Source: an uncultured Collinsella sp. (GTDB lineage: Bacteria > Actinomycetota > Coriobacteriia > Coriobacteriales > Coriobacteriaceae). Taken from it: 26,953 bases of DNA. The DNA lies in assembly GCA_958427895.1 (NCBI GenBank), contig CAUADW010000020.1, positions 1 through 26,953 of the forward strand. Direction: 5' to 3'. The notes beneath the pieces were generated by a model, which had not been told where the DNA came from, did not search any database, and worked only from the letters and a program-made list of their open reading frames with translations. Shown one piece after another: positions 8,200 through 14,854 of this stretch (position 1 is the stretch's first letter; each line of letters opens with the position of its first letter). A program made the translations under genes and the position numbers.

Positions 8200-8228
8200 T
8201 AGTCATTGGGGACGTTCATAAATGACTA
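8200..8228. repeat. REP-like hairpin, copy 2
   Basis: Arms TAGTCATT and AATGACTA (8 bp, perfect) around the 13-nt loop GGGGACGTTCATA. Last part of the composite element after pyrE. Compare 2148-2176 and 11597-11625. Confidence 0.75.
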
Positions 8229-8237
8229 CTCAGGAAT

Positions 8238-8301
8238 GAGCGTGGATAATCTCCCGTTTTTGGCCTGTGTGCAGGCTCAAAGTGGGAGATTATCCACGCT
8301 C
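8238..8301. repeat. 18-bp-stem hairpin downstream of fic, copy 1
   Basis: Left arm GAGCGTGGATAATCTCCC (8238-8255) and right arm 8284-8301 are perfectly complementary. The 28-nt centre begins GTTTTTGGC and contains an inner GCCTG..CAGGC stem. The second copy, same orientation and same 28-nt centre length, is at 9673-9736 on the other side of fic. Confidence 0.85.
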
Positions 8302-8327
8302 GCTTTAATTTGCCTGGGTTGCGATGC

Positions 8328-9500
8328 CTATCTAATCGGCTCGGCGTCTTCCCTGAGAATCGAAAGATACTCTTCATACCCGTACTGCCGGTATCTCTGT
8401 CTTGACTCGTCGAGCGGACGGAGGATACCCAATTCTTCAAATGATTTGACGAGCGAGCTCGCGGTACTCCTGCCGATATCGAGTTGGGCAGCGATGAATG
8501 CGGTGTCGACGATGGGGTGCTCTTCAAGAATGCCCAACAGCCTTTGCCCGTTTGCAGCAGTCCTTCCGAGATTTTCGGTAATGGTTGCTGTGGAACGGTT
8601 ATGGAGGTCAACAAGGTTTTTTAAAGACCCTACCGAGTCCTTCGCACTTTCGAGAAGACTGTTGCAGAAAAACTCTATCCATTCCTCGTAAGTGCCTCTC
8701 TCCCTTACGGATGTGAGTTGCCGGTAGTACTCGCTTCGATTTTTCTTGAACTGGAACGATGGATAGAACAAGCAAGAATGAAGAACGCCATCATTGATGA
8801 GCATAAGTGTAATGAGAAGCCTGCCCAGGCGACCGTTTCCGTCTAGGAATGGATGGGCAGTTTCAAATTGGTAATGGACGAGCGCCGCCCGCACAATCGG
8901 ATCCATTTCGACTTGAGGCTCATTGATAAAGCGTTCGAGGTCCTGGAGCGTGTTACTCAAATCTTCAATGTTTGGAGGGACAAACGATGCGGTTGCAATG
9001 GTGCAGCCTGAGGGGCCAATCCAGTTTTGTGAGGAGCGCAGCTCGCCTGGATTCTTCTCCGTTCCGCGCACTCCGTCCAGCAGGACCGCATGAACTTGCC
9101 TAAGAAGTCTCGTGCACAAGGGCATCTTTTTGAGCAGTTCTACGCCGCGGTCGACAGCACGGACGTAATTCACGACGTCTGCGACATCTTTATGATGGAG
9201 TTGTGTTTGCGATGGACTAAGTAGGTCGTCAAACGTGCACTGGGTTCCCTCAATTTGCGAAGAAAGGAGTGCTTCTTTGCGCACGTACATTGTCAGATAC
9301 ATGTCGGCGTTGGGAACAAAGTAGAGCATGCCTTCAAGCTCTCCAAGCTTTCGTGAGCATGCGGAAAGCGTGCGATAGGTTTCCTCGGTGAGGTTTAGCT
9401 GCCTCAATGATTGCAAGGGCGTTGGAAAAAACGAATAGTAAGCCAATTTCCCCGATAGATTATTGCGGAGCGTTCCCTGGCCGTTCTCCTCGATTTGCAT
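8328..9500 (-). CDS. Fic-family AMP-transferase with C-terminal winged-helix domain
   Basis: 390 aa from the ATG at 9498-9500, which has GGAGGG four bases upstream; an in-frame ATG at 9510-9512 lacks a ribosome binding site. Contains the full Fic core HPFLDGNGRLGR (from about residue 216), with catalytic His, and an N-terminal inhibitory-helix motif SSQIEGT (about 80-86; Glu84 would be the inhibitory residue), so a self-inhibited class II Fic protein. The last ~80 residues look like a winged helix-turn-helix (LDIGRSTASSLVKSFEELGI), suggesting DNA binding. Fic proteins usually transfer AMP from ATP to a protein hydroxyl; the target is unknown. No antitoxin gene is adjacent. The gene and its upstream region are clearly AT-richer than neighbours, pointing to horizontal transfer. 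Confidence 0.92.
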   Translation of the reverse strand: MQIEENGQGTLRNNLSGKLAYYSFFPTPLQSLRQLNLTEETYRTLSACSRKLGELEGMLYFVPNADMYLTMYVRKEALLSSQIEGTQCTFDDLLSPSQTQLHHKDVADVVNYVRAVDRGVELLKKMPLCTRLLRQVHAVLLDGVRGTEKNPGELRSSQNWIGPSGCTIATASFVPPNIEDLSNTLQDLERFINEPQVEMDPIVRAALVHYQFETAHPFLDGNGRLGRLLITLMLINDGVLHSCLFYPSFQFKKNRSEYYRQLTSVRERGTYEEWIEFFCNSLLESAKDSVGSLKNLVDLHNRSTATITENLGRTAANGQRLLGILEEHPIVDTAFIAAQLDIGRSTASSLVKSFEELGILRPLDESRQRYRQYGYEEYLSILREDAEPIR

Positions 9501-9529
9501 CGCGCCCTCCATATCTTTAGTGCCGGAAA

Positions 9530-9630
9530 CTCGTTATTAGGCTAATCATATCAATTCTAATAATGAGTTTAAGGATTAAATAGTTATTAGAATTGATGTA
9601 AACAATCTAATGATGAGAAGTCGTTATTAC
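9530..9630. promoter_or_regulatory. Multi-palindrome region upstream of fic (candidate operator)
   Basis: ATCAATTCTAATAA (9550-9563) and TTATTAGAATTGAT (9584-9597) form a perfect 14-bp inverted repeat 20 nt apart. The core TTATTAG or its complement also occurs at 9534-9540, with variants near 9608-9614 (CTAATGA) and 9624-9630 (TTATTAC). CTCGTTATTAG (9530-9540) is the near-complement of CTAATAATGAG (9557-9567). Alternating half-sites upstream of a gene whose product has a DNA-binding domain suggest autoregulation. A single promoter could not be pinned down in this AT-rich stretch. Confidence 0.6.
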
Positions 9631-9672
9631 TTGACCATGGAGCTCGGCTTGGTACAGGGGGGTGTCCAAAAT

Positions 9673-9736
9673 GAGAGCGGATAATCTCCCGTTTTTGGCT
9701 CGGTGACGGCCTCAAAGTGGGAGATTATCCACGCTC
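9673..9736. repeat. 18-bp-stem hairpin upstream of fic, copy 2
   Basis: Left arm GAGAGCGGATAATCTCCC (9673-9690), right arm 9719-9736 identical to that of copy 1; GGATAATCTCCC pairs fully, the outer end imperfectly. The 28-nt centre again starts GTTTTTGGC; its inner stem is GGCT/GGCC instead of GCCTG/CAGGC, so the bases changed but pairing is possible in both. Confidence 0.8.
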
Positions 9737-9997
9737 GTTAGTTAAGCGTCCGAAAATCCACACTCGCCAAACCTACCAAAAAGGGACAGGTTTATTTTGG
9801 CACGTTTCGGTCGGTATCAGGAAGTGTCAGGGACGGGGCGGCGGCAGGACTCGAGAGCGAAAAGAAGTATCGGGTTTGGCGTGCCCGCTTCTGCCCGTCC
9901 CGCGCGTGGGCGATACTCGGCTTATCGAACCGCGATGCAAAGGAGATGCTCATCCCACGAGCACTACCGAGAAGGGCTTGCGATTCGAGTCCCCACC

Positions 9998-10026
9998 TTA
10001 GCATTTGAACCATTTGGCACTATAAT
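9998..10026 (+). promoter_or_regulatory. Promoter of the PTS EIIA gene
   Basis: -35 TTAGCA (9998-10003, 4/6), 17-bp spacer, consensus -10 TATAAT (10021-10026). Transcription would start near 10033, giving a ~43-nt leader ending in the ribosome binding site AAGAGGAG. Confidence 0.7.
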
Positions 10027-10075
10027 TACCGTAGGCATGCGCACAACGTTGCGCTTAATCAAGAGGAGAAAACGT

Positions 10076-10612
10076 ATGGGTCTGTTTGACATGTTCAAGA
10101 AGAAGGCTGAGCCCGCGGCTGCCGCTGCTCCGGCCTCCATCTCTGCTTCTGCCGGCGCCGACGTGCTGTGCTCGCCCGTCAAGGGCAAGGTCATCAAGAT
10201 GGCCGACGTGCCCGATCCCGTCTTTGGTGGCGAGGTTCTGGGCAAGGGCTGTGCCGTGTGGCCCGAGGACGATCTGGTCTACGCTCCCTGCGACGGTAAG
10301 GTGACCGTCACCATGGGTCACGCCGTGGGTCTGCAGTCCGATAGCGGCATCGAGGTTCTGGTGCACGTTGGCGTCGATACCGTCAACATGAACGGCGATG
10401 GCTTCGAGGGCTTCGTCAAGGCCGACGACGTTGTGAAGGCCGGCCAGCCCATACTCAAGATCGACCGCGCCAAGATCGCCGCTGCCGGTTACAAGGACTG
10501 CGTCGTGGTGGCCGTGTCCAACACCGCCGAGTTTGCCGACGTCGAGCTCACCGTTGAGGCAGAGTCCGCCGTCGCCGCCGGTGACGCCATCGTTAAGGTC
10601 GTTCGCAAGTAA
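10076..10612 (+). CDS. PTS glucose-type EIIA phosphocarrier
   Basis: 178 aa from ATG at 10076 with AAGAGGAGAA upstream; the longer upstream reading frame has no start signal and crosses the promoter. Soluble EIIA-Glc fold. The two active-site histidines are His82 (in GHAVGL) and His97 (in VLVHVGVDTV), matching the phosphorylated and assisting positions of Crr. It takes a phosphate from HPr and passes it to an EIIB domain; in many bacteria it also signals sugar status. The first ~28 residues are a Lys stretch followed by an Ala/Pro-rich linker, which may be left from a fused EIICBA ancestor or serve as a tether. It stands alone with its own promoter and terminator, without EIIC/EIIB genes nearby. 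The specific sugar cannot be told. Confidence 0.93.
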   Translation: MGLFDMFKKKAEPAAAAAPASISASAGADVLCSPVKGKVIKMADVPDPVFGGEVLGKGCAVWPEDDLVYAPCDGKVTVTMGHAVGLQSDSGIEVLVHVGVDTVNMNGDGFEGFVKADDVVKAGQPILKIDRAKIAAAGYKDCVVVAVSNTAEFADVELTVEAESAVAAGDAIVKVVRK

Positions 10613-10638
10613 ACTGCGGCGTTCAAAGGATGTGCAAG

Positions 10639-10667
10639 GGTGGTCGGGTTTTCCGGCCACCTTTTTT
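10639..10667 (+). terminator. Intrinsic terminator of the PTS gene
   Basis: GGTGGTCGG (10639-10647), loop GTTTT, CCGGCCACC (10653-10661), then six T (10662-10667). Located 27 nt after the EIIA stop codon. Confidence 0.88.
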
Positions 10668-10753
10668 ATTGCACCGTGGGGAAGCGTTTTATTGCGCGTT
10701 GGGCGGGCTTGCAAACCGTTCGGACGCTAAAACGAACCGACCGCGCCTTCGCG

Positions 10754-10783
10754 TTGCCGAGGGTGTTCATAAGTGGATAGTAT
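10754..10783 (+). promoter_or_regulatory. Candidate promoter of the lipoprotein gene
   Basis: -35 TTGCCG (10754-10759, 4/6), 18-bp spacer, -10 TAGTAT (10778-10783). The leader would be about 60 nt. Confidence 0.4.
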
Positions 10784-10848
10784 GGGCTTACTTATTACAA
10801 CGTGTGCCGCGTCCGGGAAGCGCGGTGCCGCTCATTGGGAGGAACAAC

Positions 10849-11406
10849 ATGAAAAAGAAGCTGCTGCTTGCGCCCCTCATGGCCGTCTTGGTTGCATGCG
10901 TGGTCGTGCTTTCCGGCTGTGGAGGTCCTTCGGTTGAGGAGCTCATCACCGAGGATCTTACGACGCAGTTTGACGAGGTCAAGAACGGTGGCGACGACTT
11001 CCTCTCTGGTCTGGAGGAGGCTTCGGGCGACGAGTTCGAGCAGCTGGGTATCGATCCCAAGGAGTACGCCAAGACCTATCTTGAGGGCTTTGACTACAAG
11101 ATCGGCGACGTGACGGTCGACGAGGACAAGGGTGTCGCGACCGCCGAGGTCTCTATTACATGCAAATCTATGAACAAGATCGTCGAGGACTTCTCCACCC
11201 AGTATCAGGAGAAGGTCGCTGCGCTTGACACGGTTCCTTCCGATGACGAGCTGTACAAGATGGCCGGTCAGGTTATGGTCGATGTGACCAAGGCCACCGA
11301 GCCCAGGAAGACCACGGTTATCTTCAAGTACACCTGCAACGACGATGGCGAGTGGTCTGCCGACGACTCCGTCAACTCCGAGATGATGGATGCAATGCTG
11401 AGCTAG
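10849..11406 (+). CDS. Small secreted lipoprotein, function unknown
   Basis: 185 aa from ATG at 10849, with GGGAGGAAC upstream. The N-terminus is a clear lipoprotein signal: MKKK, a hydrophobic helix, and the lipobox LSGC (cysteine at residue 23), so the mature protein is lipid-anchored on the outside of the membrane. The mature part is acidic, mostly alpha/beta, with a segment (about 95-125) suggesting a small beta domain and a conserved-looking VIFKYTCNDDGEW near the end. It resembles the many DUF-type lipoproteins of Coriobacteriia and Firmicutes, but no family could be assigned. Its stop codon is followed within 4 nt by the second copy of the composite 3' element, the same arrangement as at pyrE. 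Confidence 0.88.
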   Translation: MKKKLLLAPLMAVLVACVVVLSGCGGPSVEELITEDLTTQFDEVKNGGDDFLSGLEEASGDEFEQLGIDPKEYAKTYLEGFDYKIGDVTVDEDKGVATAEVSITCKSMNKIVEDFSTQYQEKVAALDTVPSDDELYKMAGQVMVDVTKATEPRKTTVIFKYTCNDDGEWSADDSVNSEMMDAMLS

Positions 11407-11485
11407 TTCGTTGCGGCGTTTTACCAAACGCCGCAACTGCTCGACGCTGCAAGCCCGCCAGAGCGGCAATCTGCCTTTCAACTTC

Positions 11486-11519
11486 GGCGGCATGACCAGA
11501 AGGTCTATGCCGTCCTCTT
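11486..11519 (+). terminator. Terminator-like hairpin downstream of the lipoprotein gene
   Basis: CGGCAT (11488-11493) pairs with ATGCCG (11507-11512); inner GACC/GGTC closes an AGAA loop, with one unpaired T at 11506 (unpaired A in the other copy). A pyrimidine tract TCCTCTTTT follows. Confidence 0.6.
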
Positions 11520-11596
11520 TTCATGCCAATTTGTTCGTTCTGGTGTCCGCTCGCTGTCCGTCCTCTACCTGCGGCGTTGCCATGGTGCGGCACTTG

Positions 11597-11625
11597 TAGT
11601 CATTGGGGACGTTCTTAAATGACCA
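11597..11625. repeat. REP-like hairpin, copy 3
   Basis: Arms TAGTCATT and AATGACCA (one mismatch) around the 13-nt loop GGGGACGTTCTTA. It is followed by GGCAGTTGGGGACATTCCTT, as after copy 1. Confidence 0.7.
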
Positions 11626-11672
11626 GGCGGCAGTTGGGGACATTCCTTGTGCCAGCGTTGCATCGAGTGCTT

Positions 11673-11858
11673 GGGAAACCGCGACCCGGTTTTTGGCCGA
11701 ATAGTGGGTCGCATTTTCCGGATGGGGTGGGTTGCGGAAAGTGCGACCCGGAATATTGCTCTGAAACGGGATGCGGTTTCCCTGATGTGCCTCAAACGGA
11801 AAGCGCATCCCATTCCGGAGCTCCAAAACGGGATGCGCTTTCTGCGCGGAAGAATTGT
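11673..11858. repeat. Three-unit 62-nt inverted-motif array, array 1
   Basis: The forward motif (GGAAA followed by CGACCCGG- or CGCATCCC-like sequence) starts at 11673, 11735 and 11797; its reverse complement (starting TGGGTCGC, CGGGATGC, CGGGATGC) starts at 11705, 11767 and 11829. Both series are spaced exactly 62 nt, forward to reverse always 32 nt. Spacers differ in sequence. Each unit can form a stem of about 14-15 bp. It lies between the convergent ends of the lipoprotein and HAD genes. The last unit is partial in motif content after 11847. Confidence 0.85.
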
Positions 11859-11884
11859 CGCAGCTGCGTAAGCAGTGTCGCTCG

Positions 11885-12553
11885 TTACTCGCCCAGGATT
11901 AGCGCTGCGAGCTCGCCCTGGGTGTCCACCACGTAGTCGGCGCCGGCGGCTTCCAGCTCTGCGCGGCCGCGGAAACCCCAGCTGACGCCCGCACTCTTAA
12001 GGCCGGCGTTGTGGCCGGTCAGGATATCGACATTGGAATCGCCTACGTAGAGCGTGGTCGCCGGGTCGGCGCCTAGCTCTTCCATCACATGCAGCGTGAC
12101 GGGTGCTTCGGGCTTGGGCGGAAACGCATCGACACGGCCCTGCACCAGCGCAAAGCGCTCGGAACCAAAATACTTTTCGATAAGCGGAGCCGCCGAGACG
12201 TGGTCCTTGTTAGTGAGCACGGCAAGCTGAACGCCCGCGGCGCGCAAGCGGTCGAGCATCTCGATCGTGCCGGCATAGGGAGCGGTGTGGTCTTCCTTGT
12301 GCTCGCCGTAGTAAGCCCTAAACTCGGCAAGCGTCTGCTCAAACATGCGGCCGTCGCCTGCGTACTCGGCGGGCATAAAGCGCTCAACCAGTTTGAGCAT
12401 GCCGTTTCCCACCTTGTAGCGGTACTCGTCAACGGCAAACGTGGGCCAGCCGTGCGCCTCGCAGGTATGGTTGCCGGCGGCCGCCAGGTCCTCGAGCGTG
12501 TTGAGAATGGTGCCGTCCAGGTCAAAGATCACATGGGAAAAAGCTGCTGCCAT
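11885..12553 (-). CDS. HAD-family phosphatase, phosphoglycolate-phosphatase type
   Basis: 222 aa from ATG at 12551-12553, with GCAGGAG upstream; the frame extends further upstream without a start signal. HAD motif I is DLDGTIL (nucleophile Asp11, acid/base Asp13), motif II LTNKD with the Thr, motif III the Lys of PPKPEAP, and motif IV GDSNVD. An alpha-helical cap (about 18-90) follows motif I, as in Gph/PgmB-like enzymes. Likely removes phosphate from a small metabolite such as 2-phosphoglycolate; the substrate cannot be fixed from sequence. It lies 105 nt downstream of hypE on the same strand and may be the last gene of that unit or separately expressed. Confidence 0.9.
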   Translation of the reverse strand: MAAAFSHVIFDLDGTILNTLEDLAAAGNHTCEAHGWPTFAVDEYRYKVGNGMLKLVERFMPAEYAGDGRMFEQTLAEFRAYYGEHKEDHTAPYAGTIEMLDRLRAAGVQLAVLTNKDHVSAAPLIEKYFGSERFALVQGRVDAFPPKPEAPVTLHVMEELGADPATTLYVGDSNVDILTGHNAGLKSAGVSWGFRGRAELEAAGADYVVDTQGELAALILGE

Positions 12554-12658
12554 GGGTGCTCCTGCCGCTTGAGTTGTAAAACGCACCCCATGATACTGGG
12601 CATGCGTGCCGGGCATGTTTGGAATCTGAATATCTTTAATAGCCCTGAGCCTTTGTCG

Positions 12659-13693
12659 TTAGCAAATTCTCGGCAGCTGCTCTCCTACGAGCATGTCGAG
12701 GATGCGGGTCGAGCCCCAGCCGGTACGTACGCGCACGGCGGGTCGAGCGTCCGATCCAAGTGGCAGCACGCGGCCGATAATCGCGGCGTTCTCGCCGTAG
12801 CGGGCGGCGCGCATGGCGGCCAGCGCCGCATCGGCTTGTTCGGCCGGCACGACGGCAACCATCTTGCCCTCGTTTGCCACCTGCAGAACGTCGTAGCCGA
12901 GCATTTCGCAGGCGGCCTGCACGTCGGGACGCACGGGCACGGCATCTTCGTCGACCTCCATGGCAACACCGCTGGCCTGGGCAAACTCGTTGAGTGTGGA
13001 CGCCAGGCCACCGCGCGTGGGGTCGCGAAAGCAACGCGTGCCGGGCGCTGCGGCCAAAACGTCGGCAATCAGGTGGTTGAGCGGCGCGGCGTCGCTTTCG
13101 ATGGTGCTCGAAAACGCCAGACCCTCGCGTTGGCTCATGATAGCGATGCCGTGGTCGCCCAGTGTACCCGAGACCAGGATGACATCGCCGGGCTGGCAGT
13201 TTGCGCCGCTGAGCGCCACGCCCGCAGGCACCTCGCCCACGCCGGCGGTATTGATATAGACGCCGTCGGCCCCGCCGCGCTCGACCACCTTGGTGTCGCC
13301 CGTGATTATGGACACGCCCGCCTCGTGCGCCGTCTCGGCCATCGTCTGCACAATCTGGCGGAGCCTATCCATGGGATAGCCCTCTTCGAGGATAAAGCCG
13401 CACGATAGGTAGCGCACGTTGGCGCCCGAGGTCGCGACGTCGTTGACGGTTCCGCACACGGCGAGGCGGCCGATGTTGCCACCGGGGAAGAACTGCGGCG
13501 AGACTACAAAGCTGTCGGTCGACATGGCGATGCGCCCGCTCGCGGGCAGCGCGGCGACGCCGGCATCGTTGCCTTCGAGCAGCTCGGGTGACCCAAAGGC
13601 ATCCAAAAAGACCTCATCGATGATGCGTTTCATCATCTGGCCGCCGGAGCCGTGGCCCAGCAGGACGGTGCTATCGGTAACGCTATGGGACAT
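12659..13693 (-). CDS. hypE: Hydrogenase maturation factor HypE
   Basis: 344 aa, typical length. HypE dehydrates the carbamoyl group attached to its C-terminal cysteine, making the cyanide ligands of the [NiFe]-hydrogenase iron. The protein ends in the required PRIC, with the cysteine as last residue. The N-terminal GHGSGGQMM and the FRDPTRGGLA motif are those of the PurM/HypE ATP-binding fold. ATG at 13691-13693 has TTGGAG upstream. It follows hypD by 48 nt and is the last hyp gene of the cluster. Confidence 0.96.
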   Translation of the reverse strand: MSHSVTDSTVLLGHGSGGQMMKRIIDEVFLDAFGSPELLEGNDAGVAALPASGRIAMSTDSFVVSPQFFPGGNIGRLAVCGTVNDVATSGANVRYLSCGFILEEGYPMDRLRQIVQTMAETAHEAGVSIITGDTKVVERGGADGVYINTAGVGEVPAGVALSGANCQPGDVILVSGTLGDHGIAIMSQREGLAFSSTIESDAAPLNHLIADVLAAAPGTRCFRDPTRGGLASTLNEFAQASGVAMEVDEDAVPVRPDVQAACEMLGYDVLQVANEGKMVAVVPAEQADAALAAMRAARYGENAAIIGRVLPLGSDARPAVRVRTGWGSTRILDMLVGEQLPRIC

Positions 13694-13741
13694 ATCGAAA
13701 ACTCCAATCGTGGGTGGTGCCGGTGTGCGGGTGTGTCCGGG

Positions 13742-14854
13742 CTAGTTGCGGTAGCGGTAGTACGCCGCGCAGCTGCCCTCGGAGCTCACCATGCACGGGC
13801 CGACGGGGTGCTCGGGCGTGCAGGTGCGGCCAAAGAGCGGGCAGCTGCTCGGCGCAATGGCCCCGCGCAGTACGTCGCCGCAGCGGCACCCGCGCGGCTC
13901 GACCGTCGCCTCAACGGGCACGTCAAAGCGAGCACGGGCATCAAAGCGCGAGAACTCGGGGCGGATGGAAAGGCCCGAGTTGGCAATCGGCCCCAGCCCG
14001 CGCCACGTGGTATCGCACGGCTCAAATACCTGCTCGACCAGCTGGCGCGCCACAGGATTGCCGTCGGCATTGACGCCGCGACGGTAGGCGTTGTCGATCG
14101 CGGGTTGCCCCTCAACAACCATCTGGACCAGCATGCAGATACCCTGCAAGATGTCGACCGGCTCAAATCCCGTTACCACGCCTGGAGTCTTAAACTCGTC
14201 GACCAAAAAGCTAAAGGGCGCCAAGCCCGTGATGGTGGCGACGTGGCCCGGCAGGATAAAGCCGTCGATGGTGGTCTCGGGGTCGTTGGCGATGGCGCGC
14301 AACGCCGGCGGCGTGGCCTTGTGGGCGCAATAGACCGAGAAGTTCAAAAGCCCGCGCGCCTCGGCCTCCAAGATGGCGGCGGCGATGGTGGGCGTCGTAG
14401 TCTCAAAGCCCACGCCCATAAAAATGACCGGGCGATCAGGGTTTTGCTCGGCAATGTCGAGCGCGTCGAGCGGGGAATAGACGATACGGATATCGCGCCC
14501 CGCCGCCTTTTGCGCAGCGAGCGAGGTGGATGATCCGGGCACGCGCATCATGTCGCCAAAGGTGGTGATGATGGCGCCGTCTATGTTGGCGAGCGCGATT
14601 GCGTGGTCGATGTCGCGGTTGGCGGTGACGCAGACGGGGCAGCCCGGGCCGCTCAGCAGCTTGAGCCCGGCCGGCATAATGGAGCGAAAGCCATAGCGCC
14701 CGATGCTCACGGTATGCGTGCCGCAGACTTCCATAAGGTTGATGGTGCGGTCGCCGACAAGCTCATGAATGCGCTCGATGAGCTCGCGAGCCAGCTTGGG
14801 ATCGCGGAATGCCGAGAAATCGATACCGGAGCGCGCCGGCTGCTCGGGCGCCAC
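13742..14854 (-). CDS. hypD: Hydrogenase maturation factor HypD
   Basis: 370 aa, GTG start (14852-14854) that overlaps the hypC stop by one base, with GGCGGAGG upstream. HypD is a [4Fe-4S] protein that with HypC holds the iron while CN and CO ligands are attached. Family motifs are present: MEVCGTHT (about 41-48), SGPGCPVCVT (68-77), and the C-terminal cluster-binding region with GCRCGDVLRG and later cysteines. Overlapping start and stop imply translational coupling to hypC. Confidence 0.96.
   Translation of the reverse strand: MAPEQPARSGIDFSAFRDPKLARELIERIHELVGDRTINLMEVCGTHTVSIGRYGFRSIMPAGLKLLSGPGCPVCVTANRDIDHAIALANIDGAIITTFGDMMRVPGSSTSLAAQKAAGRDIRIVYSPLDALDIAEQNPDRPVIFMGVGFETTTPTIAAAILEAEARGLLNFSVYCAHKATPPALRAIANDPETTIDGFILPGHVATITGLAPFSFLVDEFKTPGVVTGFEPVDILQGICMLVQMVVEGQPAIDNAYRRGVNADGNPVARQLVEQVFEPCDTTWRGLGPIANSGLSIRPEFSRFDARARFDVPVEATVEPRGCRCGDVLRGAIAPSSCPLFGRTCTPEHPVGPCMVSSEGSCAAYYRYRN

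Larger units (their letters stand above)
7973..8228 (+). repeat. Composite 3' element, copy 1 (after pyrE)
   Basis: Order of parts: perfect 13-bp hairpin AGTTACGGCGTTT-tacc-AAACGCCGTAACT (7973-8002); the phrase TGCTCGACGCTGC; a terminator-like hairpin (8050-8078); the phrase CGCTCGCTGTCCGT plus CTCTACCTGCGGCGT; and the REP-like hairpin (8200-8228). The same order recurs after the lipoprotein gene at 11410-11625. Hairpin bases differ between the copies in paired fashion (A-T here, G-C there). This fills most of the 353-bp gap between pyrE and fic; no gene is seen in it. Confidence 0.8.
9513..10075. other. 563-bp intergenic region between fic and the PTS gene
   Basis: Contains in order: the palindrome-rich AT-rich segment upstream of fic (9530-9630), the second copy of the fic-flanking hairpin (9673-9736), a phrase AAGGGACAGGTTTATTTTGG (9781-9800), a GC-rich nested stem region (9830-9901), and the promoter and leader of the PTS gene (9998-10075). 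A TTCGAGTCC stretch near 9985 resembles a tRNA T-loop but no tRNA folds around it. Confidence 0.6.
11410..11625 (+). repeat. Composite 3' element, copy 2 (after the lipoprotein gene)
   Basis: Same order of parts as 7973-8228: perfect 12-bp hairpin GTTGCGGCGTTT-tacc-AAACGCCGCAAC (11410-11437), TGCTCGACGCTGC, terminator-like hairpin (11486-11515), CGCTCGCTGTCCGTCCTCTA with CCTGCGGCGT, and the REP-like hairpin (11597-11625). Here the fourth stem base pair is G-C where copy 1 has A-T. With array 1 it accounts for nearly all of the 478-bp space to the next gene; no coding sequence is seen there. Confidence 0.8.

Noticed and set aside
9920..10005. tRNA-like T-loop (GATTCGAGTCC) upstream of the PTS gene
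   Set aside because: The five bases on each side of TTCGAGT do not pair and no matching acceptor strand lies 60-80 nt upstream, so no tRNA or convincing fragment can be built.
9797..10075. Upstream extension of the PTS EIIA reading frame
   Set aside because: It crosses a consensus TATAAT promoter and the ribosome binding site of the ATG at 10076; the translated extension has no family features.
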